Shown one piece after another: positions 40,904-49,680 of a stretch of 64,000 bases of DNA. The translations under genes and the position numbers were made by a program. This DNA is from an uncultured Bacteroidales bacterium (GTDB lineage Bacteria; Bacteroidota; Bacteroidia; Bacteroidales; Bacteroidaceae). The notes beneath the pieces were generated by a model. That model did not search any database, had not been told where the DNA came from, and was given only the letters and a program-made list of their open reading frames with translations. The stretch covers positions 1-64,000 of the forward strand of contig CADCIQ010000026.1 in assembly GCA_902801425.1 (NCBI GenBank), written 5' to 3'. Every line of letters starts with the position of its first letter. The first letter of the stretch is position 1.

Positions 40904-41860
40904 ATGAAAATTGTTATTCTCGACGGCTTTACAGCCAACCCAGGCGACCTATCATGGAAGCCTTTGGAAGAAATCGGCGAAGTAACGGTCTATGACCGCA
41001 CACCACCCTCGGAAACGGTCTCGCGTGCCGCTGATGCCGAGGTTATCGTGACCAACAAAGTCATTATATCCAAGGATGTTATGCAGCAGTTGCCAAAGCT
41101 GAAATATGTCGGCGTGGCAGCCACGGGATACAATGTAGTGGATCTGAAGTATGCAAGCGAAAGGAATATCGTTGTGACAAACATTCCTGCTTACAGCACC
41201 GCATCCGTAGCACAAATGGCAGTAGCCCACCTTCTCAACGCAACCAATCGTGTTGCTCTTCATGCGGATAGCGTAAGCAAGGGCGAATGGCAGTCGAGCA
41301 AGGATTTCTGCTATTGGCTTACTCCACAGCGCGAACTTGCAGGCGAGACATTCGGAATCATCGGGCTCGGAAATACAGGTCTTGCCACGGCGAAAATCGT
41401 CCTCGCCCTCGGAATGAAAGTCCTCGCCCTCACCTCTAAGACGCAGGAAATCCTTCCTGAAGGCATCACCAAGGCAAAGGACATCGACGACCTTATGCGT
41501 AATAGCGATGTCATCTCTCTGCATTGCCCACTAACTCCCGACACAGAGCATATTATTAATAAGGTGAACATCGCCAAGATGAAGCGCAACGCAATCATCA
41601 TCAACACTGGTCGCGGACCGCTTGTTGACGAACAGGCAGTTGCCGAAGCCTTGCGCGAAGAAAGGATTGAGGCATTTTGTGCCGATGTCCTGACACAGGA
41701 ACCGCCACGCAACGGTTCTCCGCTCACCACGGCTCCACGTTGCTTCATCACTCCACACATTGCATGGGCAAGTGGTGCGGCACGACAGAGACTCGTCACT
41801 GTGCTTATTGACAACATCAGGGCATTTGCGGAAGGCAAGCCCCAAAATGTAGTAAACTGA
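40904..41860 (+). CDS. D-2-hydroxyacid dehydrogenase (glycerate/hydroxypyruvate reductase-like)
   Basis: The 318-aa protein has the catalytic and NAD-binding domains of the family: FGIIGLGNTGLATAKIVLALGM (Rossmann Gly motif), ISLHCPLTPDTEHIINKVNIAKMKRNAIIINTGRGPLVDE and DVLTQEPP, with the relay histidine in FITPHIAWAS. The family includes D-lactate, glycerate and phosphoglycerate dehydrogenases. Lack of an ACT domain argues against SerA. It lies in one operon with the MGMT gene. Confidence 0.9.
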   Translation: MKIVILDGFTANPGDLSWKPLEEIGEVTVYDRTPPSETVSRAADAEVIVTNKVIISKDVMQQLPKLKYVGVAATGYNVVDLKYASERNIVVTNIPAYSTASVAQMAVAHLLNATNRVALHADSVSKGEWQSSKDFCYWLTPQRELAGETFGIIGLGNTGLATAKIVLALGMKVLALTSKTQEILPEGITKAKDIDDLMRNSDVISLHCPLTPDTEHIINKVNIAKMKRNAIIINTGRGPLVDEQAVAEALREERIEAFCADVLTQEPPRNGSPLTTAPRCFITPHIAWASGAARQRLVTVLIDNIRAFAEGKPQNVVN

Positions 41861-41994
41861 TTTATATCAAGTAAAACCGCAGGTTTTAGTAAAAAATCAT
41901 TCCTTTTTTCAGGAAAACTATTCTATTTTTCAATAAAAGTGAATATTTTTTTGCTTTTTATTGTAAATAATTTTGTGATATCAAAAAAAAATTG

Positions 41995-42003
41995 TATTTT
42001 TGC
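41995..42003 (+). promoter_or_regulatory. Promoter of the COG0523 gene
   Basis: TATTTTTGC, about 16 nt before ATG 42019, giving a short leader. I did not find a convincing Zur box near it. Confidence 0.65.
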
Positions 42004-42018
42004 AAAGGAAATTAGAAA

Positions 42019-43323
42019 ATGATTATGAATAGCGAACTTCCAGTTCTTTTGTTGACTGGATATTTAGGTAGTGGTAAAACAACTCTTCTTAATAGAATAC
42101 TCTCTAATGAGCGTGGTATCAAATTTGCGGTAATCGTAAACGATATCGGTGAAGTGAATATTGATGCCGATCTAATTCAGAAGGGGGGCGTAGTAGGACA
42201 ACAGGATGACTCTCTCGTGGCACTCCAGAATGGTTGCATTTGTTGCACTCTGAAGATGGACCTCGTACAGCAGATTTCAGACATTACTGCTATGCAAAAA
42301 TTCGACTACCTCGTAATCGAGGCAAGTGGTATCTGTGAGCCTCAGCCAATCGCACAGACTATCTGCTCCATCCCTCAGATGGAGGAGAAATACTGGAAGA
42401 ACGGCTTAGCACGCCTCGATTGCATCGTAAGTGTAGTTGACGCACTTAGGATGCGCGATGAGTTTGGCGGCGGTCTCGACCTTCTCCGTCAGAACATCGA
42501 CGAAGATGATATTGAAAACCTTGTAATCCAGCAGATTGAGTTCTGTAACATCGTGCTGCTCAACAAGGCAGCAGAGGTAACACGCGAAGAACTCGGACGA
42601 CTGCGAGAGATTATCAAGGCACTACAACCTAAAGCTGAGATAATTGAATGTAACTACGGAGACGTGGAACTGACCAAGATTCTCAACACCAATATGTTTG
42701 ACTTCAACAAGACCGTAACTGCCGCAACGTGGGTAACTGAGGTAGAGAAACATCTTGATGAAATGAAGGAGGAAGAAATAGAGGAAATAGAAGAAGAAGA
42801 CGATGATCACGATCACGACGATCACGATCACAAACATTGTGAACATCATCACCATCATCACGAGCATGAGCACGACGAGCACTGCGAACACCATCACGGT
42901 GGAGAGTGCACCTGCGGTCATCACCATCATCACAATGAAGAAACCGGTGAGGCTGAGGAATATGGCATCGGAACATACGTCTATGTAGCACGACGCCCGA
43001 TGGACATAACGCGCTTCGACGAATTCGTGGCTCGACGTTGGCCTAAGTGCATCATCCGAGCAAAGGGTATGTGCTATTTCGCTGACGAACAGAACATCTG
43101 CTACGTTTTTGAGCAGGCCGGGAAGCAGGTCAACCTGCGAAACGCCGGTCAATGGTATGCCACAATGCCGGCTGACGAGTTTCAGCAATTCGTAGAACAG
43201 AACCCTGACGTACTTCGCGACTGGGACGACGTTTACGGAGACAGAATGCAGAAGCTCGTATTCATCGGACAACATCTTGACAAGAAACTTATAAAGACTG
43301 AGTTGGATGCATGTCTGGTGTAA
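42019..43323 (+). CDS. COG0523 (CobW/YjiA/ZNG1-type) GTPase metal chaperone
   Basis: The 434-aa protein starts with the P-loop LLTGYLGSGKTTLLNR (about 10-25) and carries the metal-binding GCICCTLKMDL at about 74-84 (C-x-C-C). SVVDA and LLNKAAEV provide the guanine-specificity region. Between the GTPase and the CobW C-terminal domain lies a long acidic, His-rich loop (about 255-312, with HDHDDHDHKHCEHHHHHH). Such GTPases deliver zinc or other metals to target enzymes. The loop would store or sense the metal. Some members use ATG 42025 instead, two codons later. Confidence 0.92.
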   Translation: MIMNSELPVLLLTGYLGSGKTTLLNRILSNERGIKFAVIVNDIGEVNIDADLIQKGGVVGQQDDSLVALQNGCICCTLKMDLVQQISDITAMQKFDYLVIEASGICEPQPIAQTICSIPQMEEKYWKNGLARLDCIVSVVDALRMRDEFGGGLDLLRQNIDEDDIENLVIQQIEFCNIVLLNKAAEVTREELGRLREIIKALQPKAEIIECNYGDVELTKILNTNMFDFNKTVTAATWVTEVEKHLDEMKEEEIEEIEEEDDDHDHDDHDHKHCEHHHHHHEHEHDEHCEHHHGGECTCGHHHHHNEETGEAEEYGIGTYVYVARRPMDITRFDEFVARRWPKCIIRAKGMCYFADEQNICYVFEQAGKQVNLRNAGQWYATMPADEFQQFVEQNPDVLRDWDDVYGDRMQKLVFIGQHLDKKLIKTELDACLV

Positions 43324-43392
43324 CGCCGCCCTCTATGGGTTGTAGTCAGGATATGCAACAACATTATTAACAGTTAAATAAGTAACGTCACA

Positions 43393-44136
43393 ATGCTCAA
43401 GCTAAAGGAAATCAAACTCGTTCTATCGCGCAAAGAATTAGCGCAGATACCTGAGGGCAAGAAGCTTATCAACACTATTAATGCCTTCAGCTACAACAAC
43501 GCACAGAAGGACAGCTTCTTTGCAGAAGCCCTCCGTGAGGGTGACTACCTCATTCCTGACGGAGCCGGCATAGTAAAGGCTTGCCAAATGAAGAATGCGA
43601 AGTATCAGCCTGTTGAGCGCATCGCCGGCTGGGATCTCTTCACATTCGAAATGAAGCGCCTCAACGAGAAAAGTGCCAAGAACGTACAGAACGGACAGCC
43701 ACGACTCAAGGTCATGTTCATGGGCTCTTCCGAGAAGGTACTCACGCTAATCCGTCTGCGTGCAGCGATAGAATACAGCAACCTTGAGGTTGTGACATAC
43801 TCTCCACCTTACAAGCCAGAGTTCTCCGAAGAGGATAACGAAGCTATCATCAACGCTATCAACGAGGCTAACCCTGACCTCCTCTGGATTGGCATGACGG
43901 CTCCAAAGCAGGAGAAATGGACTTATAAGCATTGGAAGCGACTCAATATCCATTGCCATGTCGGTACAATCGGTGCAGTGTTTGATTTCTTTGCAGGAAC
44001 AGCACGCCGCGCACCTCTCTGGTGGCAAGAGCACTCCCTCGAATGGCTCTACCGCTTCATCGTAGAACCACGCAGAATGTGGCGCAGATACCTCATAGGA
44101 AACATCGAGTTCCCACTGCTTCTCGCACAGGAGTAA
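43393..44136 (+). CDS. WecG/TagA/CpsF-family glycosyltransferase
   Basis: The 247-aa protein shows the GT26 layout: INTINAFSYNNAQKDSFF, LIPDGAGIVKACQ (with the conserved Asp), LKVMFMGSSEKVLTLIRLRA, NPDLLWIGMTAPKQEKW, HVGTIGAVFDFFAGTARRAP and WLYRFIVEPRRMWRRYLIGN. Family members add N-acetylmannosaminuronate or N-acetylmannosamine to a lipid-linked sugar during surface-glycan synthesis at the cytoplasmic membrane face. The isolated location gives no clue to the polymer. A terminator follows. Confidence 0.9.
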   Translation: MLKLKEIKLVLSRKELAQIPEGKKLINTINAFSYNNAQKDSFFAEALREGDYLIPDGAGIVKACQMKNAKYQPVERIAGWDLFTFEMKRLNEKSAKNVQNGQPRLKVMFMGSSEKVLTLIRLRAAIEYSNLEVVTYSPPYKPEFSEEDNEAIINAINEANPDLLWIGMTAPKQEKWTYKHWKRLNIHCHVGTIGAVFDFFAGTARRAPLWWQEHSLEWLYRFIVEPRRMWRRYLIGNIEFPLLLAQE

Positions 44137-44160
44137 ACAACACACCAAACCATATATTCC

Positions 44161-44203
44161 GCAGAGACATGAAGTAGCAATACCTCGTGTCTCTGCTTGT
44201 TTA
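44161..44203 (+). terminator. Terminator after the WecG-type gene
   Basis: Perfect 9-bp stem GCAGAGACA (44161-44169) with TGTCTCTGC (44188-44196), followed by TTGTTTAATT. Confidence 0.75.
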
Positions 44204-44204
44204 A

Positions 44205-44322
44205 TTCAACTTTCGCAAAGCTCAAGTTGCAGGTTTTAAGGTTTGAAGGTTTTCAGGTTCTAAGGTCGGAATACCTATTAGCAATGCTGACCTCTAACCT
44301 TATAACCTTATAACCCTAAAGT
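44205..44322. repeat. Palindromic intergenic repeat (third copy of the 34.7 kb family)
   Basis: It begins with CAACTTTCGCAAAGCTC and GTTGCAGGTTTTAAGGTTTG, as at 34687-34730, and ends with CTTATAACCTTATAACCC. Arms can pair through GAGGTTATAAGG-like words. Confidence 0.7.
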
Positions 44323-44328
44323 TTACTT

Positions 44329-45096
44329 ATGAACATTACAGAACTTATTAATATCATCCGCGAAGCATCCAAGCTGATGCTCAACGACTTCGAAATCTCA
44401 CAGAAAGACGGATTCTCTAACATCGTCACCTCTTCCGACATCGCCGTACAGGAATTTCTCTGCGAACACCTTGCCCAGCTTCTCCCTGGCTCCGGATTCA
44501 TCTGCGAGGAAGAGGACATCAACGATGCTACACACGAATACACATGGATCATCGACCCAATCGACGGCACGGCAAACTATTCCCGCGGCATAGGTCAATG
44601 CGCTATCTGCGTAGGACTCAGGCACAACGACCACATGGAGATGAGCGCTGTCTATCTGCCTCGCACCAACGAACTCTTCCATGCTGAGCGTGGCAAGGGA
44701 GCATTCCTCAACGGCAAGCCGATACACGTTTCCGACCGTCCCTTCCAGAACAGCATCATGTGTACCGCACTCGCCGTCTATCACAAGGAATACGCAAAGG
44801 TATGCTCCGACATCATCTGCGACACCTTCATGCAATGCAACGATATCCGTCGTTTCGGAGCAGCAGCCCCAGAGCTTTGCTATCTCGCCATGGGGCGCTG
44901 CGAACTCTATTTCGAATACCTTCTATCTCCATGGGACTATGCCGCTGCATCCCTTATCCTGACAGAAGCAGGAGGCTGTCTCAGCGACCTTCAAGGCAAC
45001 GCCCTCACATGCATCACACCTTCAGGTGTACTCGCAGCAAATACGAAGGAGAACCTCGACCGCCTCACCAGCATCGTAAGCAAGCATATAGGGTAA
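44329..45096 (+). CDS. Inositol-monophosphatase-family phosphatase
   Basis: The 255-aa protein has the Li-sensitive phosphatase motifs: GFICEEEDIN (metal-binding Glu), WIIDPIDGTANYSRGI (D-P-I-D-G-T) and SPWDYAAASLILTEAGG (W-D motif with the third metal ligand). The family dephosphorylates myo-inositol phosphate, fructose-1,6-bisphosphate or 3'-phosphoadenosine phosphate; which one applies cannot be told. It starts directly after a palindromic repeat. Confidence 0.9.
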   Translation: MNITELINIIREASKLMLNDFEISQKDGFSNIVTSSDIAVQEFLCEHLAQLLPGSGFICEEEDINDATHEYTWIIDPIDGTANYSRGIGQCAICVGLRHNDHMEMSAVYLPRTNELFHAERGKGAFLNGKPIHVSDRPFQNSIMCTALAVYHKEYAKVCSDIICDTFMQCNDIRRFGAAAPELCYLAMGRCELYFEYLLSPWDYAAASLILTEAGGCLSDLQGNALTCITPSGVLAANTKENLDRLTSIVSKHIG

Positions 45097-45110
45097 AGAA
45101 TCTGACCACA

Positions 45111-47591
45111 TCACATTTCTGTAGCGTCATTTCGTTCTGTGGTACACTCCCCTATTTCGGTAACAGTTACTATGTTACCAATCCCGCCTTTACGATACAC
45201 ACCACGTCCAATTCGTGCAATCTTTCCATTCCTACAGTAACGCGAGAGCAGCATCTTCACCTCCGGACTCTGTCCATCCTTCACACGCTGTTCCTTAAAC
45301 TGCCGAATAGTAAAGACCGTAGGCATTTTATCCAGCAACGGCTCCGCTGTCTTGCGTGCATCCAAACGAGCCGCAAGCATCTCATTGGCCGAAGTAATGT
45401 CCTTCTGCACACGGTGTCCGAAGATACGGCACATGGCATAATGAGCCGTCTCACCCACCCATCTGCAAAAATCCACTATTTCTTTCGTCTCATGTCCGTA
45501 CAAGGCAACCAGCGGAATGGCAGCACGCAACATAAACTCACCGCAGCGATGGCTCAGATCTGCCTCTGCATCTGTCAACTGACCATCATTGTAGCGTTCC
45601 TCCAACTTGTCAAACCACTGTCCGATGGCGCGGTTCATCATTGGAGTCTCCAATAGTTGCGTCTCGTCGCCCAATGCAAGGTCCTTCTGATAGAGTTCGA
45701 TAAGCAAGGAATCACGTTCCTGCTTCTGTTCGTCAGAAAGGAAATCCTGACACGGTGGACGGAATGTGCGCTTCGTCATAGGCACGAGCACAGGGATGCA
45801 ACGCTGCATCAGACCACCCTCGCAATTCGTGTCAGAGAACATACGCTCCAGCATCGCCTTCACCGTACCAGCCATCAAAAGCGAGATACTCATCTGCGTG
45901 TAGGTATTACAAGTCGAATCGCTCATATAGAACTGACGGTGCATATCCATATCCCAGCCCTTGCGCAACAGTACGCTGATATCAGAATAAGCTGCACGTG
46001 AAGCGCTTGAGAGTCCATCCACCTCTGAGAACATTCCCAGCAGCATGCCGTTCTTACCAAGATTCGTCTGTAACTCCAGAATACTGGATTTCGAGGTAGT
46101 CTCAAATAATCTCAGCTTCGGATGATACTTCGGCGGACGCTCCTTGGCATTAGCCATTTTGTCACGAAGCTCGGCATTTTCCTTCACCTTCTGCCACTCA
46201 CGATTGTCATTGTCCTGTAGCGTGTATTGTACCATTTCCTGATAGAGCGACGTACAAGTACCCTTTCCCTGTCCGCTGCCGCCAATCACGCTCACATACT
46301 GCTGCGGCCCAATAACCTTACCATTAATATATTTGGCACGGAAATGACTGGCATGAGCTGACAGTACAGGCAAAGCCGACAACAAGAGCATGTTGCGAAA
46401 ACGAGGATCATAATTGCTCACCAGCAGTTCCATCAGCCCCGGAATCTTCTTGGGCACCACTGGTGGCGTCCATGCTTCCGTCAATTCCTTCATTGCAGCC
46501 TCATCTTCCTCCTCTTCTTTATGGGAGACAGACGTAGGCATCTGTGCCTTTGCATTGATTTCTCTCAGCGTAGTGCTCATGAATCCCTTGTCTGCCACAT
46601 AATTATCGTAGAAGTAGGCAATCAGTTTCTTGCAGTCCTCCGTCTGGCTATAGTTAGGCAATTTCTCTCTCACCACAGCCAGCAACTGATCTTTCGACAT
46701 CAGTTTGGGCAATCCCACACTCAGCACCGCCATCAGGTTCGAGTGCCAGTTATGTTCTCCCCACACATCCATCTCACCCACCTTCAATCCTGCTTCCTTA
46801 ACGCACAAATCGAAGGCGATCAAGTTTGCTTTAAGAGGAGCGACCCCTTTCTGCCCTTCGGGCATCTTTCCCCGTAAGGGGCAAGAGGAGGAGTTACCAT
46901 TGTTCGCTTGCGAGGGGTTGCTTGCTTGATTGTTTGAGGGATTATTACTATCCCCTTGCCCCTTTACGGGGAAAGGGTGCCCGAAGGGCGGGAAAGGGGT
47001 CTCCCTTCTCTCGAATATCTCCTCATCTATAAAGAGTATATTCTCCGTCGTAGGCGTGAAGAACACTCTGGTGATATCCTTCGCTCCCTTGTCATACTCC
47101 ACGCCCAGCAACTCCGATGCCCATCTGAGGTTCTCCTCTTGCGACAGTTCCGGATGCCTGCGGAATACAATATGGAAGCCCTTTGTGGCACTTCTCTCCA
47201 GCATCAGCAATCCGAGCTCATCCTTCTTCTCAAGAATCCGATTTGGCACATCAGCCATCTTCTTCTCATAGTCAGCATCATCTGGATTAAAATCGATATC
47301 CATGCCAACCGTGCTACTCTGAGTCTTGCATCCCTTCAGAGGGAAATCGCTACCCGCTCTTTCCTCTTCCGGAGAGTCAGAACAAACCAAACTGTAGTTC
47401 ATCTGCACCATGTGCCATTTGTCGGCACGGCGATTCTCCTCACTGTCACGAAGCGACATATACTCTTCCTTGGTGAGGACCGGACGCATCATCTTGCGCC
47501 CACCTTTTATATAAACAAGGTTTACTGCCATCGTTAAAAAAGTTTTTTTGTGAGTGTCAGCGAGCGTCAGAGAAAAGAAGCGCTTTTTCAT
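45111..47591 (-). CDS. VirE N-terminal/DUF3987 primase-helicase-like protein with in-frame repeat
   Basis: The 826-aa protein matches the Bacteroidales VirE_N + DUF3987 proteins. The N-terminal part is a BT4734-like/VirE domain (about 40-195, with GMDIDFNPDDADYEKKMADV and GFHIVFRRHPEL). The C-terminal half has a P-loop (VSVIGGSGQGKGTC) and conserved helical blocks (MFSEVDGLSSASRAAYSDIS). Between them, residues of about 198-250 (PPFGHPFPVKGQGDSN...GKMPEGQKGVAPL) are encoded by a G+C-rich inverted repeat. Start options are 47591, 47531 and 47492; the first is uncertain. Homologues occur on conjugative and phage-like elements and as lone chromosomal genes; a replication or primase role is inferred. 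The 3' end carries a 21-bp palindrome. Confidence 0.85.
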   Translation of the reverse strand: MKKRFFSLTLADTHKKTFLTMAVNLVYIKGGRKMMRPVLTKEEYMSLRDSEENRRADKWHMVQMNYSLVCSDSPEEERAGSDFPLKGCKTQSSTVGMDIDFNPDDADYEKKMADVPNRILEKKDELGLLMLERSATKGFHIVFRRHPELSQEENLRWASELLGVEYDKGAKDITRVFFTPTTENILFIDEEIFERRETPFPPFGHPFPVKGQGDSNNPSNNQASNPSQANNGNSSSCPLRGKMPEGQKGVAPLKANLIAFDLCVKEAGLKVGEMDVWGEHNWHSNLMAVLSVGLPKLMSKDQLLAVVREKLPNYSQTEDCKKLIAYFYDNYVADKGFMSTTLREINAKAQMPTSVSHKEEEEDEAAMKELTEAWTPPVVPKKIPGLMELLVSNYDPRFRNMLLLSALPVLSAHASHFRAKYINGKVIGPQQYVSVIGGSGQGKGTCTSLYQEMVQYTLQDNDNREWQKVKENAELRDKMANAKERPPKYHPKLRLFETTSKSSILELQTNLGKNGMLLGMFSEVDGLSSASRAAYSDISVLLRKGWDMDMHRQFYMSDSTCNTYTQMSISLLMAGTVKAMLERMFSDTNCEGGLMQRCIPVLVPMTKRTFRPPCQDFLSDEQKQERDSLLIELYQKDLALGDETQLLETPMMNRAIGQWFDKLEERYNDGQLTDAEADLSHRCGEFMLRAAIPLVALYGHETKEIVDFCRWVGETAHYAMCRIFGHRVQKDITSANEMLAARLDARKTAEPLLDKMPTVFTIRQFKEQRVKDGQSPEVKMLLSRYCRNGKIARIGRGVYRKGGIGNIVTVTEIGECTTERNDATEM
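45159..45179. repeat. 21-bp palindrome GGTAACA-N7-TGTTACC, copy in coding sequence
   Basis: It lies in the last codons of the VirE/DUF3987 gene and encodes part of GNIVTVTEIG. Three more copies are at 49267, 49395 and 49486, upstream of the partner gene. Confidence 0.8.
46842..47001. repeat. G+C-rich inverted repeat inside the VirE/DUF3987 gene
   Basis: Arms at about 46842-46885 and 46955-47001 are near-complements (words CCCTTCGGGC and CCCCGTAAGGGG, with GCCCGAAGGGC and CCCCTTTACGGGG on the other side) and flank a 69-nt spacer coding for Asn/Ser/Gln-rich sequence. The insert keeps the reading frame. Confidence 0.8.
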
Positions 47592-47656
47592 CTCCAGGAG
47601 AACTCTCCCCGTCAGTTTGCCTTCACTCGGTTTAACATTAATTTTTTTTTATCGAT

Positions 47657-47665
47657 GCAAAGGTA
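47657..47665 (-). promoter_or_regulatory. Promoter of the VirE/DUF3987 gene
   Basis: TACCTTTGC on the minus strand, about 65 nt before the longest ORF start. An eight-codon ORF (MLNRVKAN) and a GGAGA-gt-TCTCC hairpin lie in the leader. Confidence 0.6.
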
Positions 47666-47799
47666 CAAACAATTTTTCGGGGTTTTAAGGTTGTGGAAGC
47701 GCCCTGTTCCGTATTGTTCTGACTTGTTCTAACTTGTTCCGCATTGTTCTGCAATAGGCAAAAAAAAACACCAGAACCTTTCGATTCTGATGCTTGTTA

Positions 47800-49074
47800 T
47801 TACTTGTTGTAGTACTTCCTGAAAGTAATTTCGCTGAAGCCTTCGCCATTAGGCATCCCCAGCCTTACGAGTTCCGCGTATGCAGCCGAGGGATTTGGCG
47901 GCAGCATCACTTTCTTCTCGCTCTTCAGTTGCACGAGGTATTGACAAATCATCTGTATGTTCCGAAGCCTTACTACTCGCTTCACGGCATCGTGAATATG
48001 CCAAGCCTCATCTTCGCTAAGTTCCGGATAAACAAAATGGAAAATCTCTTCATTCCGTTCCTTATTATAATAGGCTGTCTGCGCAGTGTCTTTCTCATGC
48101 ACTTTCAGCATCCCCTTAAGGAAGTCCAGCTTTATCCTTCTCGTATATAATCGGTATATTCCATTCCAACTATAATTCAGGGAATACAGAGCCGTGGCAA
48201 AGGTTTCGTCCGTCTCGGTATTCTTCTCATAGCTCTTCATCATTTCCCTGGAGAGCAATTCGGAAAGACACAATACCTCCTTACGCATCACCTCGTCTGT
48301 AAGGTTTCCTCCATTCGCAAATCCCAAGTTCCTGAGATAATCATCAAGCATCGACCTTCCATTCTCGCCTTTGCCTGTTGCATTCTCCTTAATCCTTTCA
48401 TACTGCTCTAAATAAGTCTGCGTCTTTATGTCATTATACATCCTGCCTATATCCTTGTGCTGCTCATAGATGCTGGAATAGACTTCCTTGATTTCGGGAT
48501 AGGTTTCCGCAAGAGACCTAAGATGCAGGAGAATGTCAGCCCTGTTGAAAGACGTTTCACCATCAAGCGACTTACAGCAATACACGGCATATTCACGTCC
48601 CGTAGCCAACAGCGAATCCGCATTGCCAGCCCTACCCTCTTTCAGCATGCTTATCTTCGTCTTCATCATCGAGGTAAGCTGCTGGATTCTCTGGTCGAAA
48701 GAGGTCATGGGAAAGACTGTCTCGCCTTCCATCAACTCAATCTCACGAATATACGGCTTACTGAATCCCTTGGTATTCTCAGCCTTCACGTACATACAAT
48801 TATCTGTTGCCGAGTGACCGCTTATCTCCACAGGCAGCATCTCGCCTTCGGGTATTTCAAGTTCTATGTAGCGTCTTTCCGTTTTGGCTATATTACCTAT
48901 CTTCTGTCCGTTATCATCCCATACCGACACGCTCCCCGGGAATTGTGAACCCGTAGGCTCCTTTCTCAGATACACGGTACTTCCAATAGGTAGTCTCGCA
49001 AACAACTCAGGATAATCATCCTCGCCATTTGCCAGATATTTCCTTATGCCAACAATCGTTATTTCTACTGTCAT
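47800..49074 (-). CDS. HIRAN-like domain protein paired with the VirE/DUF3987 gene
   Basis: Starting at ATG 49074 (MTVEITIVGIRKYLANGEDD) the protein has 424 aa. The first 80 residues, LPIGSTVYLRKEPTGSQFPG...VSVWDDNGQKIGNIAKTERRYI, resemble a HIRAN-type DNA-binding beta domain (L-x-x-E-P-x-N/T, A/S-V-x-V, G-x-x-I-G-x-I). The rest is alpha-helical and unrecognised (blocks LLATGREYAVYCCKSLDG, LDDYLRNLGFANGG, SYSWNGIYRLYTRRIKLDF). It is transcribed in the same direction as the VirE/DUF3987 gene but has its own promoter. Function unknown; a DNA-related role is suggested by the HIRAN-like start and its partner. Confidence 0.7.
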   Translation of the reverse strand: MTVEITIVGIRKYLANGEDDYPELFARLPIGSTVYLRKEPTGSQFPGSVSVWDDNGQKIGNIAKTERRYIELEIPEGEMLPVEISGHSATDNCMYVKAENTKGFSKPYIREIELMEGETVFPMTSFDQRIQQLTSMMKTKISMLKEGRAGNADSLLATGREYAVYCCKSLDGETSFNRADILLHLRSLAETYPEIKEVYSSIYEQHKDIGRMYNDIKTQTYLEQYERIKENATGKGENGRSMLDDYLRNLGFANGGNLTDEVMRKEVLCLSELLSREMMKSYEKNTETDETFATALYSLNYSWNGIYRLYTRRIKLDFLKGMLKVHEKDTAQTAYYNKERNEEIFHFVYPELSEDEAWHIHDAVKRVVRLRNIQMICQYLVQLKSEKKVMLPPNPSAAYAELVRLGMPNGEGFSEITFRKYYNK

Positions 49075-49129
49075 AATATCGTCTTTTATCTGCGATGTAT
49101 ATGAATTTGAATTTAATAGAATAATTGTT

Positions 49130-49138
49130 GCAAAGTTA
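49130..49138 (-). promoter_or_regulatory. Promoter of the HIRAN-like gene
   Basis: TAACTTTGC on the minus strand, about 56 nt upstream of ATG 49074. Confidence 0.65.
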
Positions 49139-49266
49139 CACTTTTTTTCTTGTAATACCAAAGACAATAATCAATTTTTGCAGAAAGATTTTTCCAACCA
49201 TCTTTCGCTTCATGTAATGATAAATACAGAGATAGAGCATATACATCGTTACCCCCCAACAGCAAA

Positions 49267-49592
49267 GGTAACATAGTAACTGTTACCAAACACACACACC
49301 GGGAAGGTTGCTTTATAATGCTTATTATATATATAAATAAAATTTATTTATATAATAAGACCTTTAGGATGTATGGGGGATAGTCCCCTTATTTGGTAAC
49401 AGATACTATGTTACCTTTTCTTTTCATGTGATACCGATATGTCCCACCTACGCATAAACAATATAAGGAACTCCACAAGCGCAATGGTAACATAGTATCT
49501 GTTACCAAACACACACACCGATACAGGTTCCGTTCACCTCCGCATTCAGGTCCGTTTCAGGTCCGTTGCAAGTCCGTTGTAAATCCGTTCCA
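49267..49592. repeat. Cluster of 21-bp palindromes and 11-mer iterated element
   Basis: GGTAACA-N7-TGTTACC occurs at 49267-49287, 49395-49415 (opposite orientation) and 49486-49506; the first and third are followed by AAACACACACACCG, so they are parts of a longer direct repeat. Between them is a perfect-looking AT hairpin (CTTATTATATA/TATATAATAAG, about 49320-49350). From 49521 to 49592 an iterated TCCGTTGCAAG element follows. Confidence 0.8.
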
Positions 49593-49637
49593 TATATCGG
49601 GCCATCTGTATCCCTCAAGGGGAGTATTAGGAGTATT

Positions 49638-49666
49638 AAAACAAAAGGCCCGCGATTTGCGAGCCT
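49638..49666 (-). terminator. galE terminator
   Basis: On the minus strand GGCTCGC-aaat-CGCGGGCC-type hairpin (49647-49665, one G-T pair) is followed by TTTTGTTTT. Confidence 0.75.
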
Positions 49667-49680
49667 CATGTGTTTATTTC

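Noticed and set aside
41880..41995. Zur operator before the COG0523 gene
   Set aside because: The region is only generally AT-rich; I found no palindrome of Zur type that I could defend.
42622..43275. 217-codon minus-strand ORF opposite the metal chaperone gene
   Set aside because: It is the antisense of the His-rich and GTPase regions; its Val/Met-rich sequence is a by-product of CAT/CAC codons on the other strand.
44760..45656. 298-codon plus-strand ORF over the IMPase end and the VirE/DUF3987 gene
   Set aside because: It overlaps two well-supported genes in other frames and shows no domain.
49267..49506. CRISPR-like array from the repeated GGTAACA palindromes
   Set aside because: Spacing is irregular (107 and 70 bp), orientations alternate and there are no cas genes.
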